A stretch of 64,000 nt of DNA from Prosthecochloris marina (lineage in GTDB: Bacteria; Bacteroidota; Chlorobiia; Chlorobiales; Chlorobiaceae), in the NCBI RefSeq assembly GCF_003182595.1, contig NZ_PDNZ01000003.1, forward strand, positions 310,001-374,000, in the 5' to 3' direction. Positions within the stretch are counted from its first letter, which is position 1; each line of letters begins with the position of its first letter. The notes under the pieces were generated by a model. That model was not told where the DNA came from. It searched no databases and was given only the letters and a program-made list of their open reading frames with translations. Below, one piece after another: positions 54,096-64,000 of the stretch. A program made the position numbers and the translations under genes.

Positions 54096-55211
54096 ATGAA
54101 ACAAAGCTTCCTTGCCGTTTCTTTTTTGATCCTGCATACACTGACTGCCGTTGCCAGGCCTGTGCAGGATCAGCTGAACATGAAAATCGGGCAGATGATC
54201 ATGGTTGGTTTTCGGGGAACAACCCTGCAGGAAGCACCGAATCTCAAAGAAGATATAACAGTGCGCAATCTGGGAGGAGTAGTTCTGTTCGATTACGACG
54301 TTCCGTCGAAATCACCCGGCAGAAATATCACTTCTCCACAGCAGTTGAAGAAACTGACAGACGAGCTGCAAGAGGCAGCGAAAACACCTCTTCTCATAGC
54401 TGTCGACCAGGAAGGCGGCAGAATAGCGAGACTGAAAACAAAATACGGGTTTCCCGAAAGCTCGTCGGCAAAGAAGCTCGGATTGCTCAATAATCCCGAC
54501 AGCACCTACCATGCGGCATTGAAAATCGCGGAATCTCTTCAAAAAGCCGGAATCAACGTCAATTTTTCCCCTGTAGTCGATCTTGACAGCAACTCTGAAA
54601 ATCCGGTCATCGGCTCTCTGGAAAGAAGTTTTTCAGCCGACCCCGACATCGTGACGTCACAGGCCGCCACAACAGTCAGAGCACTGCATACGAAAAAAAT
54701 CATTGCAACTCTCAAACATTTTCCCGGCCATGGCAGCTCGACAACCGATACCCACAAGGACTTCACCGACATAACCGAAAGCTGGAACAAAACCGAGCTC
54801 GAGCCTTACAGGAAGCTCATCGATCATGGTTACAGCGACCTCGTCATGACAGCACACGTCTACAACGCCCGGCTCGACAGCATTTTTCCGGCAACGTTGT
54901 CAAAACCCGTCGTCACAGGACTGTTGCGCAACTCACTCGGGTTCAAAGGTCCGGTAATCAGTGACGACATGCAGATGAAAGCGGTTTCAGACCACTATAG
55001 CCTCGAAACAGCAATCCTGCAAGCCATCGATGCAGGTGTCGACATCCTGCTTTTTGCCAACAATTCAAGCTATGATCCCGGCATTGCCCGGAAAGCAATC
55101 TCGATCATTCACTCACTTGTCGAAAACGGAACAATACCGCCTGCGCGAATAGACAGTTCTTATCAGCGGATCTCGACACTGAAGCAACAATACTTGACTG
55201 TTTCCAAATGA
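54096..55211 (+). CDS. GH3 beta-N-acetylhexosaminidase (NagZ-like), exported
   Basis: A 371-residue glycosidase that probably removes N-acetylglucosamine from peptidoglycan fragments. An N-terminal signal ([18 protein letters not shown]) suggests export, unlike cytoplasmic E. coli NagZ. Motifs are [21 protein letters not shown], the His-dyad motif [14 protein letters not shown] and VISDDMQM with the nucleophile Asp. Its stop overlaps the next start (ATGA). Confidence 0.92.
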   Translation: MKQSFLAVSFLILHTLTAVARPVQDQLNMKIGQMIMVGFRGTTLQEAPNLKEDITVRNLGGVVLFDYDVPSKSPGRNITSPQQLKKLTDELQEAAKTPLLIAVDQEGGRIARLKTKYGFPESSSAKKLGLLNNPDSTYHAALKIAESLQKAGINVNFSPVVDLDSNSENPVIGSLERSFSADPDIVTSQAATTVRALHTKKIIATLKHFPGHGSSTTDTHKDFTDITESWNKTELEPYRKLIDHGYSDLVMTAHVYNARLDSIFPATLSKPVVTGLLRNSLGFKGPVISDDMQMKAVSDHYSLETAILQAIDAGVDILLFANNSSYDPGIARKAISIIHSLVENGTIPPARIDSSYQRISTLKQQYLTVSK

Positions 55212-55702
55212 AAACCCTTTATCTTGTCAGGCATGCAAAATCGAGCTGGGATAATGCAAACCTGGCTGACTTCGACCGCCCTCTCAATAAACGCGGGCAA
55301 AAAGCAGCGCCATTCATGGCAAAGCTGATGAGCGAAAACAACGTACAGGTCGACCGTATCATTTCCAGCCAGGCAAACCGTGCATTGACAACTGCGGAAA
55401 CATTCTGTGAAGTTCTGGGGTATCCCCCTGAAAAGATCGAACAGCGTATTGAAATCTATGAAGGCGGGATCAATCAGATGCTGCAGATTGTCCGGGAAAT
55501 TCCCGATAGCTGTTCTTCAGCCATGCTCTTCGGACACAATCCGACAATGACCTCCTTTGCGAACTTCATTTCCGGCGAACACCTTGAAAATATCGTCACC
55601 TGTGGAGTCGTCAGAATCGATCTGAAGACCGATTTTTGGCAGCAAACCTTGATGGATTCGGGTAAACTGGTATGGTACGAGTATCCGAAGAAATACCAGT
55701 AA
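55208..55702 (+). CDS. sixA: SixA-like histidine phosphatase
   Basis: A 164-residue member of the histidine phosphatase superfamily. The catalytic R-H-G region is [13 protein letters not shown] (RHA), followed by [31 protein letters not shown] and the second His in LFGHNPTMT. SixA removes phosphate from histidine-phosphotransfer proteins, but the true substrate here is not known. Start overlaps nagZ (ATGA), so the two are co-expressed. Confidence 0.88.
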   Translation: MKTLYLVRHAKSSWDNANLADFDRPLNKRGQKAAPFMAKLMSENNVQVDRIISSQANRALTTAETFCEVLGYPPEKIEQRIEIYEGGINQMLQIVREIPDSCSSAMLFGHNPTMTSFANFISGEHLENIVTCGVVRIDLKTDFWQQTLMDSGKLVWYEYPKKYQ

Positions 55703-55754
55703 ACAACGCCTCGCCTGGCAGTCCTCGACCTGCGCCGTGGCAACTGCAGCCCCT

Positions 55755-56759
55755 TTACTCTTCCAGCTCCTTTTTCGGCTCTCTCGTCATCAAATCCAGA
55801 ATGGCTTTTTCTGCCGGCTTGCCTTCAAAAAGCATCTCATACACCGCAACGGTTATCGGCATATCCACACCGAGCTTTTTGCTCAGGGCAACAACGGCTT
55901 TGGTGGTGGGAACCCCCTCCGCGACCATTTTCATATGGGTGACAACGTCATCGAGGCTCCGGCCTTTACCGATCTGCTCTCCAACATACCGATTTCTGCT
56001 GTGACGGCTCAAACAGGTGACAACCAGATCCCCTATCCCGGAAAGCCCGGATACGGTCATCGGATCACCTCCGAGACCGACAACAAGACGTGACATTTCG
56101 GCGAGTCCTCGCGTAATGATCGCGGCCTTGGCATTGTCGCCAAAACCAAGACCATCCGAGATCCCTGCCGCGATTGCAATAATGTTCTTTACCGAACCCG
56201 CCACTTCAACGCCGACGATATCTGTATTGACATACACCCTGAAGGCGCTCGTATGGAAAACATCCTGAACCTTCTTCGCCGTTTCAAGAGAGGATGATGC
56301 TGCGACAACCGTTGTTGGCTGCCTCTCCGAAACCTCTTCCGCATGACTCGGGCCATAGAGTACAGCAACCTTCTCAGGCAATATGGCTGGAAGCACGTCA
56401 AGCACAACTTCCGATAAACGCCGGCCTGTATCGAGCTCGATACCCTTGGCGACATTGACGATGATTGTTTCTTCAAGAGAGGATGCACGCAGCAATGAAA
56501 GTGTTTCACGCAACGCCTGCGACGGCACGGCCGTAATGATCATTCCTGCATCTTCGACAGCGCTGGAAATGTCTCCGGTTATATGAAGAGTATCGGGAAA
56601 CAGGACACCAGGAAGGTATCGGAAATTCTTGCGAAAACGGTCGAGCTCAAGCGCAAACTCCTTGCGGTGCGCCCACAGATCGACAGAAAACCCTTTTTCT
56701 GCCAGCAACACAGCAAGCGTCGTTCCCCAGCTTCCAGCTCCTAATACGGCTATCTTCAT
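55755..56759 (-). CDS. gpsA: Glycerol-3-phosphate dehydrogenase [NAD(P)+]
   Basis: A 334-residue enzyme that reduces dihydroxyacetone phosphate to sn-glycerol-3-phosphate, the entry to phospholipid synthesis. It starts at ATG 56759, after GGGAGA, with [16 protein letters not shown] (NAD fold). Further motifs are [15 protein letters not shown], and the catalytic-lysine region [21 protein letters not shown], then [14 protein letters not shown]. It lies 24 bases downstream of plsY on the same strand, which uses its product. Confidence 0.96.
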   Translation of the reverse strand: MKIAVLGAGSWGTTLAVLLAEKGFSVDLWAHRKEFALELDRFRKNFRYLPGVLFPDTLHITGDISSAVEDAGMIITAVPSQALRETLSLLRASSLEETIIVNVAKGIELDTGRRLSEVVLDVLPAILPEKVAVLYGPSHAEEVSERQPTTVVAASSSLETAKKVQDVFHTSAFRVYVNTDIVGVEVAGSVKNIIAIAAGISDGLGFGDNAKAAIITRGLAEMSRLVVGLGGDPMTVSGLSGIGDLVVTCLSRHSRNRYVGEQIGKGRSLDDVVTHMKMVAEGVPTTKAVVALSKKLGVDMPITVAVYEMLFEGKPAEKAILDLMTREPKKELEE

Positions 56760-56783
56760 CTGTTTCTCCCAACGCATAATGCA

Positions 56784-57491
56784 TCAGGAACGCCCGTGGA
56801 AAGTAACCCGGTTTTCATTACCTGAAATGAGACGCCTGATATTTGTCCTGTGGGTGTAAATGATCGCAAAAGCGACAATAAGCCCGAAAATCAAAAGGTG
56901 ATAATCAAGGCTGTCATGAATAAATACCCTGGTATTGAACATTTTGATATAGTAATCCAAACCCCCGCCAAGATCGAACAGGTATTTTCTCACAGCGATA
57001 ATCAAAGGAAAAGCCACTGCAGCCAGCATGGAGGCAACCGAAACATACCGTGAAAAAAAGATAACAAGCAGGAAAATCCCAAGCACGATAAGTGTTGTCA
57101 CAGGAGCGATAGCGAACATCATACCTGCAGCTGTGCTTACGCCCTTCCCTCCCTTGAAACCGGCAAATATGGTGAAGACATGACCGAAAACCGCACATAA
57201 TCCGGCAATCAGCCGTAGCGCAATAGGGTTGATATCCGGAAGGGGTCCGAGAGGATGGGCTTCGAAAAATACCACGACGGATATTGCCGCAATCGCTCCC
57301 TTTACGATATCGAGAATGGTAACCGTCAATCCCGTCTTCCATCCGAGAACACGAAAAGCATTGGTCCCCCCGGCATTTCCGCTGCCGTAATCACGAATAT
57401 CGATGCCTTTGAGCAGCTTACCGGCGATGATACTGGTAGGTATCGAGCCAATGAGGTAGCTCACGATCAGAATCACAATCAAAGTAAGCAT
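56784..57491 (-). CDS. plsY: Glycerol-3-phosphate acyltransferase PlsY
   Basis: A 235-residue membrane enzyme with about five helices that acylates glycerol-3-phosphate from acyl-phosphate. Conserved blocks are [64 protein letters not shown] and [15 protein letters not shown] 57491 gives the usual N-terminus; a TTG at 57512 would add seven residues. It is slightly longer than most because of a loop near residues 175-200. Probably in one operon with gpsA downstream. Confidence 0.95.
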   Translation of the reverse strand: MLTLIVILIVSYLIGSIPTSIIAGKLLKGIDIRDYGSGNAGGTNAFRVLGWKTGLTVTILDIVKGAIAAISVVVFFEAHPLGPLPDINPIALRLIAGLCAVFGHVFTIFAGFKGGKGVSTAAGMMFAIAPVTTLIVLGIFLLVIFFSRYVSVASMLAAVAFPLIIAVRKYLFDLGGGLDYYIKMFNTRVFIHDSLDYHLLIFGLIVAFAIIYTHRTNIRRLISGNENRVTFHGRS

Positions 57492-57610
57492 AATAGTCCG
57501 GGTTATGTTCAACCCGTATCAAGCGTTAAAATTGTTGTTTACAAGCTGTATACGCAGCCTTCAGAGGATTAAAAACTCATAATCCGGAATCAAAAACACC
57601 GACAAGTATG

Positions 57611-58600
57611 TCATGCCCGAGTAACTTGGCCTATAATGTAAGCATTTTCATCCTTCGATTTCAAATCTGCCATTATGCGGTCTACCCCGTTTTTGGAAAC
57701 AATCATAACCAAACCCAGGCCGAGATTGAATGTTCTGCGCATATCTTCCTCCGGGACTTTACCCTCTTTTCGAATGATGTCGAAAATCATCGGCTCAGGC
57801 CATGATGTCCATTCGATATCGAGAGAAAAACCTTCCGGGACAATCCGCATGGTATTTCCCATCAACCCGCCACCCGTAACGTGTGACATGCCATGCAGCT
57901 CATCAGCTCCAAGCAGTGATTCGACAACCGGGAGGTAGGAACGGTGAACGTTCAACAGTTCATCGCCGATCGTACCTTCGAGACCATCACAGGTATTCTG
58001 AAGCTTGCCTTTCAAAACTTCCCTTGCAAGAGAGTAGCCATTCGTATGCAAACCGGTTGAAGGAAGACCGATCATCACATCTCCTTCCGATATTGCCGTC
58101 CCGTTGATAATCTTGCCACGGTCGACAACACCGACAATCGTTCCGGCTAGATCAAAATCCTCCTCGGCATAAACCCCCGGCATTTCAGCAGTCTCGCCAC
58201 CGATCAGAGCGCAGGAATTTTCCCTGCATGCCCTCACCATTCCCTTGACAACATCCGCAGCCATCGATGGCATGAGCTTTCCACATGCATAGTAGTCGAG
58301 AAAAAACAGCGGTTTCGCCCCGCACACCAGAATATCATTCACACAATGATTGACCAGACACGCTCCAATAGTATCATATCTGCCCATTTCAGCCGCAACT
58401 TTCAGTTTCGTTCCAACTCCGTCGATGCTGCTGACGAGAACCGGCTCGCCATATCCAGAAAAATCCGGCTGAAAAAAACCGCCGAATGCTCCAATATCGG
58501 TCATGACTCCGCGGGTGAACGTCCGGCGAACATCGGGCTTGATCAATCGCACGAACTCCTCACCTGCACTGATATCGACTCCTGCCGTTTTATAATCCAT
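57611..58600 (-). CDS. purM: Phosphoribosylformylglycinamidine cyclo-ligase
   Basis: A 329-residue enzyme of purine synthesis that converts FGAM to AIR. Signatures are [77 protein letters not shown] and [10 protein letters not shown]. Length and start (ATG 58600) are typical. Stands between plsY and lysC on the same strand. Confidence 0.96.
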   Translation of the reverse strand: MDYKTAGVDISAGEEFVRLIKPDVRRTFTRGVMTDIGAFGGFFQPDFSGYGEPVLVSSIDGVGTKLKVAAEMGRYDTIGACLVNHCVNDILVCGAKPLFFLDYYACGKLMPSMAADVVKGMVRACRENSCALIGGETAEMPGVYAEEDFDLAGTIVGVVDRGKIINGTAISEGDVMIGLPSTGLHTNGYSLAREVLKGKLQNTCDGLEGTIGDELLNVHRSYLPVVESLLGADELHGMSHVTGGGLMGNTMRIVPEGFSLDIEWTSWPEPMIFDIIRKEGKVPEEDMRRTFNLGLGLVMIVSKNGVDRIMADLKSKDENAYIIGQVTRA

Positions 58601-58756
58601 ATCCCTGATTTGATTTATTGGACACTTCTACGCATTCCGCAACGCAATTCTTTCGTTGATCCCGATTTATACTCAGGATTCCTGACTAAATAGAGGCCCC
58701 TTTTGTTTCAAGATAACACACTGCAAACTTTTCTGCCGAGAGACGAACAGAACCGG

Positions 58757-60172
58757 CTATCGTTTATTCGCCGGCGTTTCAAATATACCGCTGGTCTCGT
58801 TGCCTGAAAAAAACTCGTGATGGAGACTTTGAACCGCTTTCGAAACATCATCCCCCTCCACAACCAAACCAACATTGATTTCGGATGCACCTTGTGAAAT
58901 CATTCTGATGTTGACGTCTTTCATGGCGCTAAAGATTCTGCCGGCCACACCTTTTGACGTTCTGAGATTATCACCGACAACGCTGATAGTTGCAACATTC
59001 GGTTCGATCTCAACGTCACCCATTTTTCTCAATTCAGCCAGAAGTTCTTCAAGCTGAACAGATTCATTCACCGTCAGGGAAACGGAGACCTCACTTGTCG
59101 AAATCATTTCAACCGAAACCCCTGTACGAGCGAACACCTCGAAAATCTTCGCCATAAAACCGTGCCGGCCGAGCATTCGGTTGGAACGGAAATTAATGAT
59201 GCACTGGCCTTTTTTTACCGCTATGGATTTAACCAGTCCGCCATAGCTCATACCTTCGAGGGTTACCGGATTATTGGTAATAACGGTTCCCTTCGCTTCC
59301 GGATGCAGTGAATTGAGCACAAAAACAGGAATATTCTGCTTCACTGCAGGAGCAATCGTATCGGGATGCAGAACCTTGGCTCCAAGATAGGAAAGTTCCG
59401 CCGCCTCGGTAAACGTCATCACCCTGATGCTTCTTGCATCAGGAATAATCCTCGGATCACAGGTCATCACGCCATCCACATCTGTCCATATCTGTATCTC
59501 GTTCGACGGAAGCCACGCCCCGAGAAGTGCAGCGGTAAAATCCGAACCTCCCCTGCCGAGCGTCGTTGTTTTTCCATCTTTTGTAGATCCGATAAACCCC
59601 TGAGTTATAACAACCTTACCTTCTTCAAGCAGCGGTTTGACCGCTTTTTTTACATTTGTCTCGCAAAGGCTCTCCAGCGGACGTGCAGCGCTGAAATTAT
59701 CATCGGTTATCATCACCTCACGTATATCCAGCCAAACCGCTTCATAGCCGGCCTCCTGCATCGCCTCGCTGAAAATGGTAGTGGAAAGCAGCTCGCCGAA
59801 TGAGCAAAACGTGTCGAAAGATCGCGCAGTCAACTCACCGACAATATCGACTCCTTTAATAAGCACGTCGAGCTCGGCAACATATGCATCCACTTTCTCA
59901 AGCAGAGATTTGCGACGTGTATCGTTGTTTATCAAAAAATCAACCAAATCATGATGGTGCTCTCGCACTTCACCGGAAAGCGCCATCGCTTCTTCAAGGC
60001 AGCTTTCACCGGCCTTCTCGGCAATCCGAATCAGCTTGTTGGTAATTCCGCTACATGCGCTGAGCACGACAAGCGGCACGTCTCTATTTTTTTCTGCGGC
60101 AACAATTTCCATTGCCCGCTTCATGGCGGGAGCCGTTCCGATCGACGTCCCCCCAAATTTCATTACAGCCAT
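58757..60172 (-). CDS. lysC: Aspartate kinase (monofunctional, with two ACT domains)
   Basis: A 471-residue enzyme that phosphorylates aspartate, the first step to lysine, threonine and methionine. The N-terminus [10 protein letters not shown] is the kinase signature, followed by [18 protein letters not shown] and [38 protein letters not shown]. Two ACT domains occupy about residues 310-460, the likely site of feedback inhibition by end-product amino acids. No homoserine dehydrogenase domain is attached. The 156-base gap to purM holds nothing clear. Confidence 0.96.
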   Translation of the reverse strand: MAVMKFGGTSIGTAPAMKRAMEIVAAEKNRDVPLVVLSACSGITNKLIRIAEKAGESCLEEAMALSGEVREHHHDLVDFLINNDTRRKSLLEKVDAYVAELDVLIKGVDIVGELTARSFDTFCSFGELLSTTIFSEAMQEAGYEAVWLDIREVMITDDNFSAARPLESLCETNVKKAVKPLLEEGKVVITQGFIGSTKDGKTTTLGRGGSDFTAALLGAWLPSNEIQIWTDVDGVMTCDPRIIPDARSIRVMTFTEAAELSYLGAKVLHPDTIAPAVKQNIPVFVLNSLHPEAKGTVITNNPVTLEGMSYGGLVKSIAVKKGQCIINFRSNRMLGRHGFMAKIFEVFARTGVSVEMISTSEVSVSLTVNESVQLEELLAELRKMGDVEIEPNVATISVVGDNLRTSKGVAGRIFSAMKDVNIRMISQGASEINVGLVVEGDDVSKAVQSLHHEFFSGNETSGIFETPANKR

Positions 60173-60279
60173 GACAGTTATTATCTTTCTATGGTGATCT
60201 CTTGATTTCAGGCCTTATGCTTGCCTGTAAATTACCGGTTCAACAACCGTTTCCCTTGTTAAACAGACCTATAACATAC

Positions 60280-60867
60280 ATGCAGAACAAAACATGCAGA
60301 AAAAGCAGTTCCTGCCCGCAAAACTTCAAGGACCAACGGTACCTGATTCGCTGCCTGCTTGTATGCACTGCGCTGTTTTCATGTGGCTGTGCAAGCAGCT
60401 ATTCATCTCAAGGCGTTAAATATAGCGGAAAAAACACAAAAATATATACCCCTCTGCCAATCCGAGTCCATGAAGACAAACTTGTGCAAATGCTTGAAAC
60501 CATAAGCAATCTCCTTGGCACAGGCTATCATTACGGAGGAGAATCGATCAGAGGATTCGACTGCTCCGGTTTCGTACAATATATCTACAAAGACACCTTC
60601 AAAGCTCATCTTCCACGTACATCCCGGCAACTTTCAAAAATCGGGGCAAAAATATCACCAGAAAAACTCAAAAGGGGCGACCTGGTTTTTTTCAGGCTCA
60701 ACAGCAGCCAAATCGACCATGTCGGAATTTACCTCGACCGAAATCTTTTCGCACATGCTTCATCCAGCAGGGGGGTAACTATGGGAAACCTCGATAATAG
60801 ATATTATAAGAAACGTTTCGTCAAAGCCGTGCGCCTGCTGGAAATTACGGCATCCTCCCGACAGTAG
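60280..60867 (+). CDS. NlpC/P60-family lipoprotein
   Basis: A 195-residue cell-wall peptidase. ATG 60280 puts the hydrophobic segment and the lipobox L-F-S-C-G-C at about residues 30-42, with a long basic start. The NlpC/P60 domain has the catalytic Cys in RGFDCSGFVQYIY, the His in SQIDHVGIYL and the third residue near NLFAHASSSRGV. It probably cleaves D-gamma-glutamyl-diaminopimelate bonds in peptidoglycan. It is divergent from lysC and followed by a 105-base gap before prmA. Confidence 0.9.
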   Translation: MQNKTCRKSSSCPQNFKDQRYLIRCLLVCTALFSCGCASSYSSQGVKYSGKNTKIYTPLPIRVHEDKLVQMLETISNLLGTGYHYGGESIRGFDCSGFVQYIYKDTFKAHLPRTSRQLSKIGAKISPEKLKRGDLVFFRLNSSQIDHVGIYLDRNLFAHASSSRGVTMGNLDNRYYKKRFVKAVRLLEITASSRQ

Positions 60868-60972
60868 ACATGTACAATGATCGATCGCCATGCTATACTA
60901 TGCCGGATTAAGCTGTATATTGGCGCAAAAAAGCGGCGACAAGCCAAACATTGTTGACTTATGTAAAAGACT

Positions 60973-61836
60973 ATGGCAACTTCACACGATTATATAGAAC
61001 TGGCCTTCTCTCTTCCCCCTGAACTGATTGAACCATGCCTGGGACTGTTGTCCGGCGAAGGAATCGAATATTTCCAGGAGGAACAAAACAAGCTTTACGC
61101 CTATCTTCCGGACTCTTTGTGGTCGGAGGAGAAAAAGCAGGACATCATGAAAACCCTTGCCGCTTCGTTCGGCTCGGTCCCACCGTTCACCCTCAAACAC
61201 ATGGCGGACAGAAACTGGAACGCCGAATGGGAAGCACATCTTCAACCAATCGAAATATCCGACCGCCTCCTCATCGTCCAGCAAAACAAAGACCGCGTCC
61301 CAAAACCCGGACAAACCGTGATTGAAATCAACCCAAAAATGTCTTTTGGCACCGGATATCATGCAACCACACGGCTTATGCTCCGCCAGATCGAAAACAT
61401 CGATCTTGAAAACAAGCGTATTCTCGATATAGGAACCGGTACCGGCGTCCTCGCCATTGCATGCAGAAAGCTCGGCAACAACCGGCCGATACGTGCTGTC
61501 GACAATAATGACTGGGCAGTCGAAAACGCTCGTGAAAACATCAAGGAAAACCTTGTGGAAAACATCAGAGTCGACATGCTCGACGCAGAAGACGACTTGG
61601 ACGCCATCCTCGAGGAACGGTATGACCTCATACTTGCAAACATCAACCGTAACGTCATCGACAGAATTCTGCCGGCAATAAAAAACAAGGCCCCCGATTG
61701 TCCGGTGCTTCTTTCCGGGATTATGACTTACGACGAGTCCTGGTTAAAAAAACTGCTTGAAAGGCTCGAGTACCGCATTGCCGACACCCTTTATGAAGAT
61801 GAGTGGCTCTCCTGCCTTGCAGCACCGTCATCCTGA
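60973..61836 (+). CDS. prmA: Ribosomal protein L11 methyltransferase
   Basis: A 287-residue SAM-dependent enzyme that trimethylates ribosomal protein L11. The N-terminal substrate domain has DRNWNAEWEAHLQPIEI, then the catalytic domain FGTGYHATTRLMLRQIE and RILDIGTGTGVLAIACRKLG (motif I), followed by AVDNNDWAVENAREN and LILANINRNVI (motif IV N-I-N). Start ATG 60973. It is followed 17 bases later by the Ppx/GppA gene. Confidence 0.94.
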   Translation: MATSHDYIELAFSLPPELIEPCLGLLSGEGIEYFQEEQNKLYAYLPDSLWSEEKKQDIMKTLAASFGSVPPFTLKHMADRNWNAEWEAHLQPIEISDRLLIVQQNKDRVPKPGQTVIEINPKMSFGTGYHATTRLMLRQIENIDLENKRILDIGTGTGVLAIACRKLGNNRPIRAVDNNDWAVENARENIKENLVENIRVDMLDAEDDLDAILEERYDLILANINRNVIDRILPAIKNKAPDCPVLLSGIMTYDESWLKKLLERLEYRIADTLYEDEWLSCLAAPSS

Positions 61837-61853
61837 ACCCATTTGCAAAAGTT

Positions 61854-62801
61854 ATGAAACGTGCATCATTTATCGATATAGGAACCAATACAGCGCTGCT
61901 GCTCATTGCAGACTTGGACCCGGTCAACAACAGGATAATACCCGTCCTGCACCGCCAGACCATCGTTAGGCTCGGAAAAAACGTCGATGAACAGAAGATT
62001 ATCGATCACGTCGCGATGCAGCGTCTTATCCAATGCTTGCTTGATTTCAAGGAGCTGAGCAAAGAACATAAAGCAGAACGCATTGTCGCGGCGGGAACAA
62101 GTGCCCTTCGTGATGCAAAAAACCGCATGGAGATCATCGACGAGGTTGTCATGGCAAGCGGTATCGTCATCAAAACCTTGAGCGGAGAAGAGGAAGCGGC
62201 ATTAACGTTCACCGGTGCGATAGCGGGCATGGAAAATGCGCCTGAACGATTTACCGTTATCGATATCGGCGGCGGCAGCACTGAAATATCCATGGGTGAT
62301 ATGGCCTGTTTAGATCAAAGCGTCAGCCTCGATATCGGCTCGGTAAGACTCACTGAACGGCTGTTTTCAGATCAACCACCTTCCGAAACGGAATTTTATG
62401 CCGCCAAAGAGGAAATCGACAGGATGTTTACAGGAAACCTTGAACCGTTTTTTGCCGGCAGGGAGCATGTTTTCGGAGTAGCCGGCACATTGACAACAAT
62501 CGCAAAACTTGTTTCCGGGCAGAAAGAGTTCGACCCTGCAAAAATCCACAATTATCCACTCCACTACAACCAGGTCAGACAATTGCTCGAAGAACTGAAG
62601 TCATTGACCATCGAACAAATCATCGGCAGAGGAGTCCCTGAAGGCAGGGCGGATGTCATAACCATGGGAACACTCATCCTGCACCAGTTCATGAGGTTGC
62701 TCGGTGTACAGGAGATAACAGTGAGTATTCAAGGACTACGTTACGGTATGGCACTCAAGGAACTGCAGCAACTTCAAGGCGAAAATTCCAATATACTCTA
62801 A
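61854..62801 (+). CDS. Ppx/GppA-family phosphatase
   Basis: A 315-residue protein of the ASKHA fold that hydrolyses polyphosphate or pppGpp. Motifs are RASFIDIGTNTALLLIADLD (phosphate 1), ALRDAKNR, GEEEAALTFTGAIAG, VIDIGGGSTEISMGD (phosphate 2), SLDIGSVRLTERLF and VAGTLTTIAKL. ATG 61854 is preferred over one at 61803 inside prmA. It is near the short end of the family, without the C-terminal HD domain. It ends overlapping the convergent methyltransferase gene by four bases. Confidence 0.9.
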   Translation: MKRASFIDIGTNTALLLIADLDPVNNRIIPVLHRQTIVRLGKNVDEQKIIDHVAMQRLIQCLLDFKELSKEHKAERIVAAGTSALRDAKNRMEIIDEVVMASGIVIKTLSGEEEAALTFTGAIAGMENAPERFTVIDIGGGSTEISMGDMACLDQSVSLDIGSVRLTERLFSDQPPSETEFYAAKEEIDRMFTGNLEPFFAGREHVFGVAGTLTTIAKLVSGQKEFDPAKIHNYPLHYNQVRQLLEELKSLTIEQIIGRGVPEGRADVITMGTLILHQFMRLLGVQEITVSIQGLRYGMALKELQQLQGENSNIL

Positions 62802-64000
62802 AACCGGTCGCTGCGAGACACTTCACCCTGCAACTCTCGCCTACCCGGCAGTTTTTCACAACAAATGCAAACAGGTCCGAGAAAAGCATTACGGGTAAAA
62901 AAAAGAAATAATTGATCGCTTTCTCCAAGGCGGAACTTTCGCCGTATCTCTTCAGGTGACAAAGGAAAATCACGCCGCTGGATGCTCGCTGCAGCGATTC
63001 GGGCATTTTTGAGAAAACGCCGGAATGTTTTCGGACTGTAGGCAAGGAACTCTTTGACTCTGAACATCCTGCCGGGAAAAGAAACGATCTCCCTATCCGA
63101 TGTAAGATAATCAACCCTGGGATTGATGTAGAGCATTTGGTGCTTCTGCGCCAGAACATCTGTCAGACGGGCCTTGATGATTGCAGGGTCGGGCTCATAG
63201 AAATATTCTCCGATATCGAAGGTGACGCCATTCCTCTCGGCCGCGCCCTCCTGGCCGGCAACAACCGTTTCAACTCCCTGCTGCAGGCATACCGCGGCCA
63301 CAGCCACTCCTGAAATATCCTGCTTTTTATCCCTTTCGCAGATAAGCACAACCTCTTTGCACTCCCGATCGACCGAAATGACGATGACCCGTGAAAGCGA
63401 TGGCAACGTTTCATGAAGCGAGCTGATTTCAAGTGCAGGAGATGCTTTAACGCAAACCTTTCCCGCCTTTTGCAACAGCAGATCGTGTAGCATGACCACA
63501 TTCGGCTGCGCTGCGTCAAGAGCTACCGAACGTCTCCCTTTTTCACGCCTTGCAGGATCGAGATATATCAAGTCGAAGCTATCATCAGCGCTTGCTTCAA
63601 GCAGCTCAACGCTATCGCCCGAAATGACACGGATGTTACCGATACCGAGTTCCCTGAAATTATGAACAGCCATCGTTGCAAGCACCTCATCTCGTTCGAC
63701 ATAGACAACTTCCTCGAACCGGTCTGCGAAAAAGATGCTGTCGATACCGAGCCCTCCGGTCATGTCCAGCATTCTTTTTCCCGCCATTCCATCCAGGGCC
63801 GATTTGTAACGTGCCGTCTTTTCACCGGAAGCCTGTTCGAGGGACAGTGTCGTATAGAGAAGATCGTAACATACCAGCTTCGGCAGTTTTTTTGCGGCCT
63901 TGCGCCTGCACGCGATCTGTTCCGCGACAGCCCTGACCGGCATGTTGACGGCCCCATGATATTTCAATGCAAAAGCTGAAGGATCCTCTTCGACGTGTAC
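62798..64000 (-). CDS. THUMP-like-domain SAM methyltransferase, 5' end beyond window
   Basis: A frame open from the right edge to TGA/TAA at 62798, giving at least 400 residues. The visible start includes the pattern D-P-S-A-F-A-L-K ... M-P-V-R-A-V-A-E-Q-I ... K-K-L-P, which is the opening of this family, so the TTG at 63967 is not the start. The methyltransferase motif I is RMLDMTGGLGIDSIFFADRF, with VERDE, SGDSVEL and LIYLDPARREKG. The C-terminal half is the THUMP-like domain (DVLAQKHQMLYINPRVDYLTSD, SFPGRMFRVKEFLAYSPKTFRRFLKNA). RNA methylation is likely by analogy; the target is unknown. Confidence 0.85.
   Translation of the reverse strand, partial: VHVEEDPSAFALKYHGAVNMPVRAVAEQIACRRKAAKKLPKLVCYDLLYTTLSLEQASGEKTARYKSALDGMAGKRMLDMTGGLGIDSIFFADRFEEVVYVERDEVLATMAVHNFRELGIGNIRVISGDSVELLEASADDSFDLIYLDPARREKGRRSVALDAAQPNVVMLHDLLLQKAGKVCVKASPALEISSLHETLPSLSRVIVISVDRECKEVVLICERDKKQDISGVAVAAVCLQQGVETVVAGQEGAAERNGVTFDIGEYFYEPDPAIIKARLTDVLAQKHQMLYINPRVDYLTSDREIVSFPGRMFRVKEFLAYSPKTFRRFLKNARIAAASIQRRDFPLSPEEIRRKFRLGESDQLFLFFTRNAFLGPVCICCEKLPGRRELQGEVSRSDRF

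Noticed and set aside
1..64000. tRNA, rRNA and CRISPR arrays
   Set aside because: No cloverleaf-like T-loop blocks, rRNA stretches or regularly spaced direct repeats were noticed; a tool-based scan could still find a weak tRNA.

Overview
The window is a stretch of bacterial chromosome of roughly 50% GC by eye, with compact, tightly packed genes on both strands. No rRNA, tRNA, CRISPR array or complete insertion sequence was found. The gene set points to a Gram-negative with Kdo-containing lipopolysaccharide: KdsA, an LptA/OstA-like protein, Wza-type export and several lipoproteins. The combination of TreS-maltokinase next to GlgE, a short stand-alone ClpB, an OstA-like protein and a large capsule-type locus most resembles green sulfur bacteria (Chlorobiaceae, for example Prosthecochloris/Chlorobium). 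That assignment is an inference from protein resemblance, and no photosynthesis gene lies in the window.

Left part (1-13994): the 3' end of a MazG-like gene, an unrecognised secreted protein, a tiny conserved-looking ORF, a P-type Ca2+-ATPase, the trehalose-to-glycogen pair TreS-Mak/GlgE, prfB with its programmed +1 frameshift, a metallophosphoesterase and an M23 peptidase. Accessory patch (14000-20200): a RelBE-like and a VapBC toxin-antitoxin pair, two membrane proteins, a 125-bp direct repeat flanking one of them, a duplicated scrap of the M23 gene, a methyltransferase, a nuclease-like protein and a ferredoxin-nitroreductase.

Centre (20286-48861): a large exopolysaccharide locus. A divergent secreted lipoprotein, possibly a polysaccharide-binding or cleaving enzyme, precedes three regulators: a receiver-PAS-PAS histidine kinase, a receiver-PAS-PP2C phosphatase, and a sigma-54 activator whose receiver is degenerate. 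A near-perfect sigma-54 promoter (26847-26862) follows, then a run of same-strand genes. These encode one intact polyprenyl-phosphate sugar transferase between two fusion proteins carrying degenerate copies of the same domain, two STAS proteins and an RsbW-like kinase, many glycosyltransferases, two hexapeptide acetyltransferases, Wza-, Wzx- and Wzc-like proteins, a polymerase and a VanZ-like protein. The run ends in an acyltransferase remnant and a WecB-like gene on the other strand. The PP2C, STAS and RsbW-like parts make up a complete partner-switching circuit inside a polysaccharide operon, with no partner sigma factor in view. The arrangement is reminiscent of the Vibrio syp locus and is the most interesting system in the window.

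Right part (48862-64000): housekeeping and envelope genes: an LptA-like protein, FmdB-type zinc ribbon, RecO, a KdsC-family protein lacking its catalytic aspartates next to KdsA, the short ClpB, NagZ, SixA, GpsA-PlsY, PurM, LysC, an NlpC/P60 lipoprotein, PrmA, a Ppx/GppA phosphatase and a THUMP-like methyltransferase running off the right edge.
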